DNA of 64,000 bases. Source: Aeromonas veronii (GTDB lineage Bacteria > Pseudomonadota > Gammaproteobacteria > Enterobacterales > Aeromonadaceae). The stretch is from assembly GCA_041319085.1 (NCBI GenBank), contig CP101033.1, forward strand, positions 1,886,501-1,950,500, given 5' to 3'. The notes under the pieces were generated by a model. That model was not told where the DNA came from, ran no database searches, and worked only from the letters and a program-made list of their open reading frames with translations. Shown here piece after piece: positions 53,981-64,000 of this stretch. How positions within the stretch are numbered: position 1 is the stretch's first letter; every line of letters begins with the position of its first letter. The position numbers and the translations under genes are program-made.

Positions 53981-54004
53981 TATTCCCCTCTTGACCTTAT
54001 TTAG

Positions 54005-55027
<1,023 letters not shown>

Positions 55028-55039
55028 GGGCGAGAGAAC

Positions 55040-57439
55040 ATGAAATTCAGTAAATCCTGGGTGATGGAGTGGGTCCGCACCGAGTTGAGTGACAATGCAC
55101 TGGCCGAGCAGATCACCATGGCCGGTCTGGAAGTGGACGCCGTGGAAGCGGTGGCTGGTCAGTTTAATAATGTGGTGGTGGGTGAAGTGGTCGAGTGTGC
55201 CCAGCATCCAGATGCCGACAAACTGCGGGTGACCAAGGTCAACGTGGGCGAAGCCGAGCTGCTGGACATCGTCTGCGGCGCACCGAACTGCCGTCAGGGC
55301 CTCAAAGTGTGCGTGGCCAAAGTAGGGGCGACCCTGCCGGGTGATTTCACCATCAAGAAAGCCAAGCTGCGTGGCCAGCCGTCTCACGGCATGCTCTGTT
55401 CTTTCAGTGAGCTGGGTATCGACGTCGAAGCTGACGGCATCATCGAGCTGCCGGCCGATGCCCCCATCGGTACCGATATTCGCGACTACCTCAATCTGAA
55501 CGACGTCTCTATCGACGTGGATCTGACCCCGAACCGCGCCGATTGCCTCGGTATCGCCGGTCTGGCCCGTGAGATTGGCGTGCTCAACAGCGTGGACGTG
55601 GTCGAGCCGACCTGGGCACCAGCTGTTGCCACCATCGATGCAACTTTCCCGATCCGGGTTGAAGCAACCGCCGATTGCCCCCGTTATCTGGGGCGCGTCA
55701 TCAAGGGGCTGAACCTGCAGGCCCAGAGCCCGCTCTGGATGCAAGAGAAGCTGCGTCGTGGCGGCATTCGCTCCATCGACGCCATTGTCGACATTACCAA
55801 CTACCTGCTGCTGGAATACGGTCAGCCGATGCACGCCTTTGATCTGGCTACTCTGGAAGGGGAACTGGTGGTGCGTCGCGCCCACGCTGACGAGCCGATG
55901 ACCCTGCTCGACGGCAACGAAGTGAAGCTCAAAGAGACCACTTTGGTGATTGCCGATGCCAAAGGTCCTGCCTGCATGGCCGGTATCTTCGGTGGCAATC
56001 GCACAGGTGTCAGTGAGACCACTACCGACATCCTGCTGGAGTGCGCCTTTTTCGCGCCGCTCTCCATCACCGGCCGTGCTCGTGCTTACGGTCTGCACAC
56101 CGACTCCTCCCACCGCTTCGAGCGCGGGGTGGATCCGGAGCTGCAGGCCAAGGTGATGGATCGTGCCACCCGTCTGCTGCTGGACATTTGTGGCGGAGAG
56201 TGCGGCGGCGAAGCCGGTCCGGTCATCGAGGTCAAATCCGATGCCCATCTGCCGAAAGCGGCACCCATCAAGCTGCGTCGCAGCAAGCTCGACAAGGTGA
56301 TCGGTATCAGCGTGGCTGACGCTCAGGTGGTCGAGATCCTGACTCGCCTCGGCATGCAGGTCACTGTGGATGCTGACGGTTGGACTGCGCTCGCGCCCTC
56401 CTGGCGTTTTGATATTGCCATCGAGGAAGACCTCATCGAGGAAGTGGCCCGCATCTACGGCTACAACAACATCCCGAACCTCAAACCCGCCGCCTCTCTG
56501 GCGATGGTGGAGCAGGCTGAAGGGCAGGTGACCCTGAAGCGCGTGCGCGACCTGCTGGTTGACCGCGGCTTCCAGGAAGCGATCACCTACAGCTTCGTTG
56601 ATCCCAAGACCCAGCAAACCCTGTTCCCGCAGAGCGATGCCATCGTGCTGCCGAACCCGATCTCGGTCGAGATGTCCGCCATGCGTGTCTCTCTGTTCCC
56701 GGGTCTGGTGCAGGCGGTGGTCTACAACCAGAACCGTCAGCAGCCGCGTGTGCGTCTGTTCGAGCAGGGTCTGCGCTTCATCAAGGACGAAAATGCCGAG
56801 AACGGCATCCGTCAGGAGCCGATGTTGGCCGGTATTATCACTGGCAACCAGAGCGACGAGCACTGGGACATCAAAACCCGCTCAGCCGACTTCTTTGATT
56901 TGAAAGGGGATCTGGAAGCGGTGCTGGACTTGACCGCCGAAGGGGCCACCTTTACTTTCGAGCGTACCGAGCACAGCGCCCTGCACCCTGGCCAGAGCGC
57001 AGCCATCCTGCGTAATGGCGAGATCATCGGTCACATTGGCGTGATCCACCCGAGCCTCGAGAAGAAGCTGGGTCTCAAGAGCCGCGCGGTGATGTTTGAG
57101 CTGGAGCTGGACAAGCTGACCCCGGCCAAGGTGCCGGTAGCTGCCGAAGTGTCCAAGTTCCCGGCGAACCGTCGCGACATCGCCGTGGTGGTCGATGTTA
57201 CGGTTCTGGCAGGTGATGTGCTTGCGGTAATTAAAAAAGTTGGCGGAAATCAGGTAGTTGGAATAAACTTGTTTGACGTATACCAGGGTGCTGGTATGGC
57301 AGAGGACAAGAAGAGCCTAGCCATTAGTCTTGTATTGCAAGATACCCAGCGCACCTTGGAGGAGAAAGAGATTGCCGAGACCGTAGACAATGTCGTGCGG
57401 GCCCTTGGTGAAGAGTTGAATGCATCCTTGAGGGATTGA
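55040..57439 (+). CDS. pheT: Phenylalanine-tRNA ligase beta subunit
   Basis: A 799-residue subunit (E. coli 795). Order: tRNA-binding EMAP-like domain (about 40-150, [15 protein letters not shown]); B3/B4 editing domain ([29 protein letters not shown]); B5 DNA-binding-like domain; catalytic-like core ([17 protein letters not shown]); C-terminal ferredoxin-fold anticodon-binding domain ([15 protein letters not shown]). GAGAG seven bases before its ATG. ihfA follows after three bases. Confidence 0.97.
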   Translation: MKFSKSWVMEWVRTELSDNALAEQITMAGLEVDAVEAVAGQFNNVVVGEVVECAQHPDADKLRVTKVNVGEAELLDIVCGAPNCRQGLKVCVAKVGATLPGDFTIKKAKLRGQPSHGMLCSFSELGIDVEADGIIELPADAPIGTDIRDYLNLNDVSIDVDLTPNRADCLGIAGLAREIGVLNSVDVVEPTWAPAVATIDATFPIRVEATADCPRYLGRVIKGLNLQAQSPLWMQEKLRRGGIRSIDAIVDITNYLLLEYGQPMHAFDLATLEGELVVRRAHADEPMTLLDGNEVKLKETTLVIADAKGPACMAGIFGGNRTGVSETTTDILLECAFFAPLSITGRARAYGLHTDSSHRFERGVDPELQAKVMDRATRLLLDICGGECGGEAGPVIEVKSDAHLPKAAPIKLRRSKLDKVIGISVADAQVVEILTRLGMQVTVDADGWTALAPSWRFDIAIEEDLIEEVARIYGYNNIPNLKPAASLAMVEQAEGQVTLKRVRDLLVDRGFQEAITYSFVDPKTQQTLFPQSDAIVLPNPISVEMSAMRVSLFPGLVQAVVYNQNRQQPRVRLFEQGLRFIKDENAENGIRQEPMLAGIITGNQSDEHWDIKTRSADFFDLKGDLEAVLDLTAEGATFTFERTEHSALHPGQSAAILRNGEIIGHIGVIHPSLEKKLGLKSRAVMFELELDKLTPAKVPVAAEVSKFPANRRDIAVVVDVTVLAGDVLAVIKKVGGNQVVGINLFDVYQGAGMAEDKKSLAISLVLQDTQRTLEEKEIAETVDNVVRALGEELNASLRD

Positions 57440-57442
57440 TCT

Positions 57443-57739
57443 ATGGCGCTTACCAAAGCCGACATTGCAGAGCACCTGTTCACCCAGCTCGGGATGAGCA
57501 AGCGTGAAGCCAAAGATATGGTGGAAGCCTTCTTTGAGGAAATCCGACAGGCGCTTGAGCGTGGTGAACAAGTGAAGATTTCAGGCTTCGGTAACTTTGA
57601 CCTTCGTGAGAAGAATCAGCGTCCTGGACGTAACCCCAAGACGGGCGAGGATATTCCTATCAGCGCCCGCCGCGTGGTGACCTTCCGGCCTGGCCAGAAG
57701 CTCAAGGCCAGGGTAGAAAATGTTGAACCCAATGAGTGA
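57443..57739 (+). CDS. ihfA: Integration host factor subunit alpha
   Basis: A 98-residue HU-family DNA-bending protein (E. coli 99). [24 protein letters not shown]; the beta-arm with intercalating Pro is in [19 protein letters not shown]. It pairs with IhfB. Last gene of pheST-ihfA, three bases after pheT, as in E. coli. Confidence 0.97.
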   Translation: MALTKADIAEHLFTQLGMSKREAKDMVEAFFEEIRQALERGEQVKISGFGNFDLREKNQRPGRNPKTGEDIPISARRVVTFRPGQKLKARVENVEPNE

Positions 57740-57741
57740 TA

Positions 57742-57773
57742 AAAAGCCAGGCAGATGCCTGGCTTTTGTTTTC
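57742..57773 (+). terminator. Rho-independent terminator after ihfA
   Basis: The 12-bp stem AAAAGCCAGGCA/TGCCTGGCTTTT with loop GA is followed by GTTTT. It ends three bases before the ATG of the next gene. Confidence 0.93.
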
Positions 57774-57775
57774 AG

Positions 57776-60700
57776 ATGACAAAATTCCCAATACTTCTGC
57801 TCGGTGCCCTGTTGGCACTGCCGCTGCACGCCAAGCCATTGCAGACTACAGTGCTGCCGCTGGCGCCAGCGACACAAGCCTATGTTGACTCCATCAGCCA
57901 GCTGGAGATCTGTTATCCCGCGACCCTTCCGCCCCCTTATTTGTTAGAGGGTGGTGGGTTGCTCAAGGATCGGATCGCCAAGTTGGCTGCCGTGTTGCCG
58001 GTCCCGCTCAAGGTTCGCGAACTGCCTGACTGGCAAGCGGCGCGCGATGCACTGCTGCGTGGTCACTGCGACCTGGTACCCCATGTCGGGCCGCTCTCGA
58101 CCGTGATGCCCGATATGTTGGTCAGCCGTGCCATGATGGAGACGGATGCGGCCATTCTCTACCGTGGTGATCTTGAACATGCGACCTTTCTGGTTCCTGC
58201 GGCTACCAGCTCTGAAAAGATGCTCAGGGCGCTCTACCCGAATGCGGTGATCAGGCAACTGCCGAAGGGGGAGGATCTATACATGGCGCTGGAGAGTGGA
58301 AAAGGGAATGCCTATCTGGGTGACTATCTGCAACTGCGCTACCTGATGCGCGAGTTTCCTGCCGATGGCTTGCGACTACGCCGGTTGTTGGGGGATGAGA
58401 TGGTGGTCAGCTACAGGTTGATGATGCGCGACGAGCCGGAGCTGGCCCGCCTGATCGATACCGCCATCCGCTACATGCCTGCCGGCAGTCTCTACGCCGA
58501 TCTGGGACGCTACCTCGATCAGGGGTCGCTCTATGTCAACCAGTTGCACTTCAGCGATACTGAGCAGGCTTGGCTCTCTGGCCGGGGTCGCACTGTTCGT
58601 CTGGTGGTCAATCCAGAGCTGATGCCCTATAGCGGCGTTAATGATCTGGGGGAGGCGAAAGGATGGAGCGCGGATGTGCTGCGCCGGGTCACCCAGGAGA
58701 CCGGCCTGAAATACAAGCTGGTGCCTGCCGCCAGCAAGGCGGAGGCAGTAGAAAAGCTGCGGCGCGGTGAGGCGGATATGATGGCCGGCTTGCCAGAATC
58801 CCCTGCACTGACGGATGAATTTATCTTCAGCCGGACGATCTCCATCAACCGGTTTGCCTTGATCAGCTCGCGCAAGCTGGTTGCCGATCATATCACCCAG
58901 CTCAAGCGGCAGCGTATTCTGGTGCCGGAATCCCTCTACGATCCCTCCTTGCTCGGCCAGCTCGGTGATCAGGAGTGGGTTCGCACCGACGGGCTAGAGC
59001 AGGGGCTCGCAGCGATCAAACAGGGCAAGGCTGACGCCATGCTGAGCGAGCTTTATCAGCTGCAATATCCCCAGCGCACCAACTTGCTGGAAGGGCTCGA
59101 TATTGAGGAGCTGGAGGATCGCTTCGGCCTGGGCTTTGCTATCAAGAAAGATCAGACCGAGCTGGCCGGGGTGATGGATCGTAACCTGATGGCCCTGACC
59201 AGTAGCCAGATCGATGAACTTAACCAGCGCTGGCGTCGCTTGCTCGTCTTACAGCAGCCCGGCGTGAGCTACGCCGCCTGGTTTGGCTCTATCGCTATGG
59301 CACTGCTGATCAGCGGTATTGTCATCGGCGGGATCTGGCGCTCCCGTCAGCAACTGGCACGGGAGGTGGCACAGCGTCACGCCGTTGAGAAGGCGCTGGC
59401 CATCGAGAACGAGCTGCGTGAAACCATGTTTCAGGCGCTGCCAGTGCCCGTCTATCTGCGCAACAGTCAGGGCAAGGTGATCAAATCCAACAAGCAGGGA
59501 AGACGTCTGGCCCTGCGTTACTCGCAGCAGTTGATATTACCACCGGTGCAGCCCCAGAAGAGCGAAGGGGAGTTGGTGCTGGGGGATCAGGTTTTCGCTT
59601 ATGCCCAGCATCCGCTGCGGTTGGACAAGCAGGCGCCCGCCATCGATCTCATCGCGCTGTCGGATATCAGCGTGCTGCGTGAGCAGGCCCGTTTTCTGCG
59701 TCAGGCTGAGCGCCGCCTGCGCGCCCTGACCAATACCGTGCCCGGCGTGGTGTTGCAGTTTATGTTCGAGCGGGGACAGGTGGGGGCCATCGAGTTTATC
59801 AGCCGGGGCTGTTACGAGTTGCTGGGGCTGGCGAGTCAGCAGATCCGCCGTGAGCCCAAACGGGTGTTCACTATGCTTGAGCGCGAGGATCGCCGCCGGG
59901 TGCGGCGTGACATGTTCGCCATGTTGCAGGCAGGCAAACCCTTCGCGTTCACCCTGCGTTATCACCATCCGACCAAGGGTGTGCGCTGGCTGCAGCTCTA
60001 TGGCCGTGGCCGCAGTCAGCCGCAGGGTTGGCGGATCTATGCAGTGATGCAGGATGCCACTGCCCGGGTCGAGCAGGATCAGGCATTGCAACACTCTCAT
60101 GAACAGGCGCAACAGGCGGTACAGGCCAAGGGCCGTTTTCTGGCCGCCATCAGCCACGAGATCCGCACGCCGATGAATGCCATTCTCGGTTGGCTGGAGT
60201 GGCTGGCCAGCACCCCTTTGTCGAGAGAGCAGGATTCGGCGTTGGCGCGAGTACGTCAGGCGGGTGATGAGCTGCTCGGCTTGCTCAACGATGTGCTCGA
60301 CTTTAGCCGCAATGAAAACCGCAAACTCTCTCTTTCGCCCCAGCCCACTGATTTCACCGAGCTGTGCGAGCACGTGGCGGCGGTGCACTGGACCAAGGCG
60401 CGAGCCAAGGGATTACAACTGCGCTTGCAACTGGACCCGGCCCTGCCTGCCCTGCAGTCACTCGACCCCCATCGGGTACGGCAAGTGCTCCACAATCTGC
60501 TCTCCAATGCCATCAAGTTCAGCCTGCATGGGGAAGTGGTGCTGTGGGCCGAGCTGGCAGCGTCGACCTTGCGCTTCGGGGTGGATGATCAGGGGCCGGG
60601 GATCACCGCCAAGATGCGCCCCACGCTCTTTATGCCATTCGAGCAGTTTGCCGTTGCAGGGCAACTGCGGGCGCCGGGTACCGGCCTTGGTCTGGCAATC

Positions 60701-61741
60701 TGCAAGCAGTTGATCGAGCAGATGGGTGGCCTTATCGATGTCGAGGGGCGTATCGGCGGCGGTAGCCGCTTCTTCTGCGAGTTGCCACTGAAGCGAGTTC
60801 AGCAGGAGCCGGACTGGCAGCCCAAGGTGCGGCAGCTGGCGCTCTCCTTACCTCATGATGAGGCACAAGCCCTTTCGCCCTGGCTTAGTCGATTGGGGAT
60901 CGCCACCTTCAGCAACGCCGTTGATACGTTGCAAGCGGAGGTGGACGAACAGGGGCTCTACCATTGGGCCTGGCAAGGGGAGTCCTGGGTGCCCGGTACC
61001 ATTATCACCCTGCTGCAGCCACGATTGACTCCTGGTCAATCGGTCGCAGGCACTCAGCCAGGACGTGGCATGCGGGTGCTGCTGGTTGAAGATCACGATG
61101 TCAATCGCGAGCTGATCAGCTTGCAACTGGGGCAACTCGGTGCCAGCGTCATCACTGCCGCTAACGGCCAGCTGGCGCTGGCGATGCTGGCGCAGCACGA
61201 GGTGGACCTGGTGTTGACGGATCTGCAGATGCCGGTGATGAACGGGGCCGAGCTGTGCAGCGCGTTGCGCCAATCAACGCGCTGGGCCTGTTTACCAGTC
61301 TACGTCATCACCGCAGATCTCAGTGAGCAAGCGGCGAGTGAGCTGCAATCCTGCGGTTGCGATGGTCATCTGGACAAGCCGGTCGCCCTCAAGACGCTGG
61401 CGACTTTGCTAAGCCATATTGCCAGAGCGGAGCGCAATGCCATCGCCCCGGCACCGGTGGCCTCGCTGTTGACCGATGAATTGGCCGCCCTTTATCTAAA
61501 GGCGACCCGTGACGATCTGGCGGAACTTGACCGCTGTTGCCAAGCAGAAGATGACGTTGGTGTGAATGCGGCTTTACACAAGTTGAAGGGGGCCGCCAGA
61601 ATGGTAGGCGCCACCGCGTTGGTGACTGTTATCGAAGAGTGGCAGCGAACGCCCCATCCGGCGCTGTCATCAGAACTACACCGGGTATTGGATGAGTTCA
61701 GCCAGCCGTTTTCAAAGAGGGCTCAAGATGATCATCAGTGA
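57776..61741 (+). CDS. BvgS-type hybrid sensor histidine kinase with tandem periplasmic sensors
   Basis: A 1321-residue inner-membrane kinase. Signal peptide (1-20, ending LLALPLHA); two periplasmic SBP_bac_3-like Venus-flytrap domains (about 45-260 and 270-495, the second starting GRTVRLVVNPELMPYSG); one transmembrane helix (about 505-525, IAMALLISGIVIGGIW); two PAS-like regions (about 545-640 and 660-770); HisKA with phospho-His794 in AISHEIRTPMNAILGW; HATPase (DDQGPGI, GTGLGLAICKQL); receiver with phospho-Asp1149 in LVLTDLQMPVMNG and Lys in DKPVAL; HPt with His1268 in LHKLKGAARMVG. A full phosphorelay. The ligand is unknown. The ATG is three bases past the ihfA terminator and no Shine-Dalgarno is visible. 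Confidence 0.9.
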   Translation: MTKFPILLLGALLALPLHAKPLQTTVLPLAPATQAYVDSISQLEICYPATLPPPYLLEGGGLLKDRIAKLAAVLPVPLKVRELPDWQAARDALLRGHCDLVPHVGPLSTVMPDMLVSRAMMETDAAILYRGDLEHATFLVPAATSSEKMLRALYPNAVIRQLPKGEDLYMALESGKGNAYLGDYLQLRYLMREFPADGLRLRRLLGDEMVVSYRLMMRDEPELARLIDTAIRYMPAGSLYADLGRYLDQGSLYVNQLHFSDTEQAWLSGRGRTVRLVVNPELMPYSGVNDLGEAKGWSADVLRRVTQETGLKYKLVPAASKAEAVEKLRRGEADMMAGLPESPALTDEFIFSRTISINRFALISSRKLVADHITQLKRQRILVPESLYDPSLLGQLGDQEWVRTDGLEQGLAAIKQGKADAMLSELYQLQYPQRTNLLEGLDIEELEDRFGLGFAIKKDQTELAGVMDRNLMALTSSQIDELNQRWRRLLVLQQPGVSYAAWFGSIAMALLISGIVIGGIWRSRQQLAREVAQRHAVEKALAIENELRETMFQALPVPVYLRNSQGKVIKSNKQGRRLALRYSQQLILPPVQPQKSEGELVLGDQVFAYAQHPLRLDKQAPAIDLIALSDISVLREQARFLRQAERRLRALTNTVPGVVLQFMFERGQVGAIEFISRGCYELLGLASQQIRREPKRVFTMLEREDRRRVRRDMFAMLQAGKPFAFTLRYHHPTKGVRWLQLYGRGRSQPQGWRIYAVMQDATARVEQDQALQHSHEQAQQAVQAKGRFLAAISHEIRTPMNAILGWLEWLASTPLSREQDSALARVRQAGDELLGLLNDVLDFSRNENRKLSLSPQPTDFTELCEHVAAVHWTKARAKGLQLRLQLDPALPALQSLDPHRVRQVLHNLLSNAIKFSLHGEVVLWAELAASTLRFGVDDQGPGITAKMRPTLFMPFEQFAVAGQLRAPGTGLGLAICKQLIEQMGGLIDVEGRIGGGSRFFCELPLKRVQQEPDWQPKVRQLALSLPHDEAQALSPWLSRLGIATFSNAVDTLQAEVDEQGLYHWAWQGESWVPGTIITLLQPRLTPGQSVAGTQPGRGMRVLLVEDHDVNRELISLQLGQLGASVITAANGQLALAMLAQHEVDLVLTDLQMPVMNGAELCSALRQSTRWACLPVYVITADLSEQAASELQSCGCDGHLDKPVALKTLATLLSHIARAERNAIAPAPVASLLTDELAALYLKATRDDLAELDRCCQAEDDVGVNAALHKLKGAARMVGATALVTVIEEWQRTPHPALSSELHRVLDEFSQPFSKRAQDDHQ

Positions 61742-62972
61742 TGAAGAACTATTGGCGTTACTCGACTCGGAAGATCGCGAGGCGGCCGGATTTTGCCCCA
61801 TTGTGCTCTACGCCCTCGATCGCACCGCCCATGAGCTGGCCAGCGCCATGACATTGCCCTCCTATGTGGCGCTGCGCCGCACTCAACCGGATGCCTGCTG
61901 GCAGTGGGAAGGGCTTTTTGCGGCCGGTGCCATCGCGCTTTACGACCCCGCCGCCCATCAGCAGGCGGACTATTTCCCCGAGTTGCAGCAGCATCAGGGG
62001 ATCTACGCAATCGGCGAGGACTGGTTGGGAGGCCTTGCGGCCAGTTACCGTGACTGGAGCCACTGGCTGGCGGCCAACCAGGTGCTGCTGCTTGAAGACC
62101 ACCCGTTTCAGGGAATGCAACTGCAACAAGCCATTGCCGCATGGGGGCTCTCCTGCCTGTGGGTGCAAGATGAAGCAGCCTGTCTTGCGGCGCTGGCGGC
62201 GGGCGATATCAGTCTGCTGGTGTGCGATCTCAGTCTGGTGGAGCAAGATGCCATCAGCCTGTTGATGAGCCAGCCCCAGTTGCAGGAGGCTGGGCTGCCC
62301 ATCGTGCTGCTCTCCGCTCATGAACAGACACTGATCGATGGTGCCCGCCGGCTGCTCCATGATGCCGGTTTCAATATTCTGGCGGCACTGGCTAAACCCC
62401 TCGACGGCGATGCGCTGCTCAGGTTGCTGCGCAGGCTTTATCTGGGCCCGTTACGGCAGCAGCGGTTGAGTGGCCAGCGTCGCTCTATCCGCCCTTGGCA
62501 GGGGGAGGTGCAAGGTCAGCTTGGGCTGCTCTCCAGCCCCGCCACCCCTTATCCGGTCTGGCTGGCGGTAACGGGCTTGCCCAGCCGCTGGGAGGTCCTC
62601 AAGGAGTGGCTGGCGGAGCAGTCGCGCCCCCCCTCCGAGCTGACCTTGTTGATCCACCGGCGTGATCACCTGCTCGGCAATGCAGATCGCTTCGCACTGG
62701 TGCTGCAAGCCAGTCTGGCGGGGAGCAAACTTGCGCTGCTGCTCGACAACGGTCAGCATCTGCCATTCGATCTGCTGGAGCGTCTGCCGCTGCAAGCCTT
62801 GCTGCTGGGACAGGGGATCTTGCCGGAGATGGAGTCCTTGACCGATGACTCCCTGCTGGGACGTTTTATGACCCGGGTCAAGGAACTGGGGATCGCAGTC
62901 TACCTGGATGACCCTTACAACCTGCTCGACGTCGAGGTGTGGCGAGCGCGCGGTATGACGGGGCGCTGGTAA
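61728..62972 (+). CDS. Response regulator with degenerate EAL domain
   Basis: A 414-residue protein. Residues 1-115 are unrecognised. A receiver domain (about 118-240) has VLLLEDHPFQGM, phospho-Asp in LLVCDLSLVEQD, LLSAHEQ and Lys in LAKPLDG. The C-terminal about 150 residues align with the EAL phosphodiesterase fold but lack its catalytic residues: the EAL motif is absent, the DDFG site reads LLLDNGQHLPF, and LKID reads LLLGQG. It is probably a non-enzymatic output that binds c-di-GMP or a partner. ATG 61728 has AGAGGG six bases upstream and overlaps the kinase gene by 14 bases, so it is almost certainly the kinase's partner. Confidence 0.8.
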   Translation: MIISDEELLALLDSEDREAAGFCPIVLYALDRTAHELASAMTLPSYVALRRTQPDACWQWEGLFAAGAIALYDPAAHQQADYFPELQQHQGIYAIGEDWLGGLAASYRDWSHWLAANQVLLLEDHPFQGMQLQQAIAAWGLSCLWVQDEAACLAALAAGDISLLVCDLSLVEQDAISLLMSQPQLQEAGLPIVLLSAHEQTLIDGARRLLHDAGFNILAALAKPLDGDALLRLLRRLYLGPLRQQRLSGQRRSIRPWQGEVQGQLGLLSSPATPYPVWLAVTGLPSRWEVLKEWLAEQSRPPSELTLLIHRRDHLLGNADRFALVLQASLAGSKLALLLDNGQHLPFDLLERLPLQALLLGQGILPEMESLTDDSLLGRFMTRVKELGIAVYLDDPYNLLDVEVWRARGMTGRW

Positions 62973-62975
62973 GCC

Positions 62976-63617
62976 ATGGCGCGCTACCTCTGCTGGCCGA
63001 TGCATCGGGAGCGCCTTAGCAAAGGGCTGGATGGCTGGCCCCATCCGGTTTCCCGGGCCGGACTGCCGCTGGCGATGGAGGTTGCCGAGGTGCCCTGTCT
63101 GCTGCGCGAGCTGCATGGTGTGGCGCCTGCCCGCATGCTGGCTGCTTACGATGCATTGAGTGAAGAGAGCATCTATCTGCGCTTTATGCGCCCGAAACGG
63201 ACGCCGCCACCGGAACAGGTCGCCCAATTTCTCAATTACCAGCCCGAACATCAGATCTCGCTGCTGCTGACCGATCTTGCCGGTGAGCCGCTGGCTCAGG
63301 CCCAATCGATCCGCCGCTCTCTTCATCCCGATCAGGCAGAATTCTCCTGCATCGTGGCGGATCACTTTCAGCACAAGGGCGCGGGACGGCGCATGCTACT
63401 GGCGCTGGCACTGTTGGCCAGGGCGGACGGGATCCGGGAGTGGACGGCAGAAGTTCTGGCCCAGAACCGTCCCATGCTGACCCTGCTCAAGCGCCTTGGC
63501 TTGCCGCTGACGCTGGTGACCGGACGGGAGATGGTTTTTGTCAGGCTGGATCTGTCGGTACTGGACGCCTGGTTGCCAGAGCCGCCATCTGCGCCGCTTA
63601 AGACCAAGGGCGAATAG
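62976..63617 (+). CDS. Pat-like GNAT acetyltransferase
   Basis: A 213-residue GNAT enzyme resembling the catalytic domain of protein lysine acetyltransferase Pat/PatZ: LSEESIYLRFMRPKRTPPPEQV, the acetyl-CoA loop VADHFQHKGAGRRMLLALA, and the family segment EVLAQNRPMLTLLKRLGLP. It lacks the large NDP-forming acyl-CoA synthetase-like domain of full PatZ. The substrate is unknown. It starts three bases after the response regulator stop, so it is in the same operon, and is followed by the deacylase gene cobB. Confidence 0.8.
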   Translation: MARYLCWPMHRERLSKGLDGWPHPVSRAGLPLAMEVAEVPCLLRELHGVAPARMLAAYDALSEESIYLRFMRPKRTPPPEQVAQFLNYQPEHQISLLLTDLAGEPLAQAQSIRRSLHPDQAEFSCIVADHFQHKGAGRRMLLALALLARADGIREWTAEVLAQNRPMLTLLKRLGLPLTLVTGREMVFVRLDLSVLDAWLPEPPSAPLKTKGE

Positions 63618-63677
63618 TGACACTTTTTTCCCTGTGCTAAGGTCACATTTATTGTGCGGGGATAGACGGAGCAGCTT

Positions 63678-64000
63678 ATGGCGCAGTCATATAAACATAT
63701 CGTGATCCTGACCGGGGCAGGGATATCAGCCGAATCCGGCATCAAGACCTTTCGTGCCTGCGATGGCTTGTGGGAAGAGCACAAGGTCGAAGATGTGGCG
63801 ACCCCCGAGGGGTATGCCCGGGATCCTGATCTGGTGCTGCGCTTTTACAACTCCCGCCGCAAACAGCTGCAACAGCCCCAGGTTCATCCCAATCCGGCCC
63901 ACTATGCGCTGGCCCGTCTCGAGCGGCTGCTGCCGGGTTCAGTCACCCTGGTGACTCAGAACATCGACAATCTGCACGAGAGCGCAGGCAGCAAGAACCT
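63678..64000 (+). CDS. cobB: NAD-dependent protein deacylase CobB (Sir2), cut by window edge
   Basis: The first 107 codons of a sirtuin. NAD-binding motifs [21 protein letters not shown] and [15 protein letters not shown] are intact. Position-specific residues for desuccinylation (Tyr and Arg in FYNSRRKQL) are present, as in E. coli CobB. It removes acetyl and succinyl groups from lysines. GGAG lies seven bases before ATG 63678. It follows a Pat-like acetyltransferase gene by 60 bases. Confidence 0.93.
   Translation, partial: MAQSYKHIVILTGAGISAESGIKTFRACDGLWEEHKVEDVATPEGYARDPDLVLRFYNSRRKQLQQPQVHPNPAHYALARLERLLPGSVTLVTQNIDNLHESAGSKN

Overview
This is a 64 kb stretch of gene-dense, GC-rich chromosome from a gammaproteobacterium. 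Gene families, protein lengths and gene order (uup-rmf-fabA-lon-like; yoaA-tsaB-yeaY-fadD-rnd; pheS-pheT-ihfA; hisGDCBHAFI with a His-rich leader) point to Aeromonas or a close relative. That assignment is inferred from recognised families, not from a database search. I saw no insertion sequence, prophage, CRISPR array, rRNA or tRNA. The window is almost entirely core genome, so the less expected signals lie in the gaps and in small genes.

Layout. 1-5.2 kb: edge of an acetate-permease type operon (DUF485), a DnaQ-like exonuclease with a cNMP/CBS/DUF294 protein, a crotonase and an alanine/glycine:cation symporter. 5.5-9.8 kb: GNAT, mtfA, and an SOS pair, polB and dinI, each with its own LexA box. 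9.9-16.4 kb, minus strand: DUF2927 protein, ygjP, a GT-C type membrane protein, a 5'-nucleotidase-like enzyme without signal peptide, and dcuC. 16.9-17.5 kb: a DUF922-like protein without its zinc motif. 17.8-25.4 kb, minus strand: the complete histidine operon with leader peptide (six His codons) and attenuator. Between hisB and hisH sits a 28-codon mini-ORF that copies the start of hisH. 25.5-33.2 kb: a small protein ending in a beta-clamp-like motif, yoaA, tsaB, yeaY, an alpha/beta hydrolase, fadD and rnd. 33.3-38.5 kb: fruR (cra) divergent from fruBKA with two Cra operators between them. 38.6-44.6 kb: tpm, a probable FNR-activated small RNA, an M16 protease, sixA, ytfK and an EamA transporter. 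44.7-52.1 kb: rlmKL, a glutaredoxin-like gene, uup, rmf with an unusual leader, fabA and a Lon-like protease. 52.1-54.0 kb: an 813-base stretch without an intact gene, a PhnA-type protein and the pheST leader. 54.0-57.8 kb: pheST-ihfA. 57.8-64.0 kb: a BvgS-type hybrid kinase, a response regulator with a degenerate EAL domain, a Pat-like acetyltransferase and cobB (cut by the window edge).

How the parts fit: many units carry readable control. LexA boxes mark polB and dinI, transcription attenuation controls his (and possibly pheST and rmf), and Cra controls fruBKA. A class II FNR promoter drives a non-coding transcript between tpm and the M16 protease. The strongest candidates for something undescribed are the FNR-driven RNA (39367-39575), the hisH start duplication (20640-20726), the rmf leader ORF with its embedded hairpin (49196-49252), and the 81-residue protein beside yoaA with a C-terminal clamp-binding-like motif.
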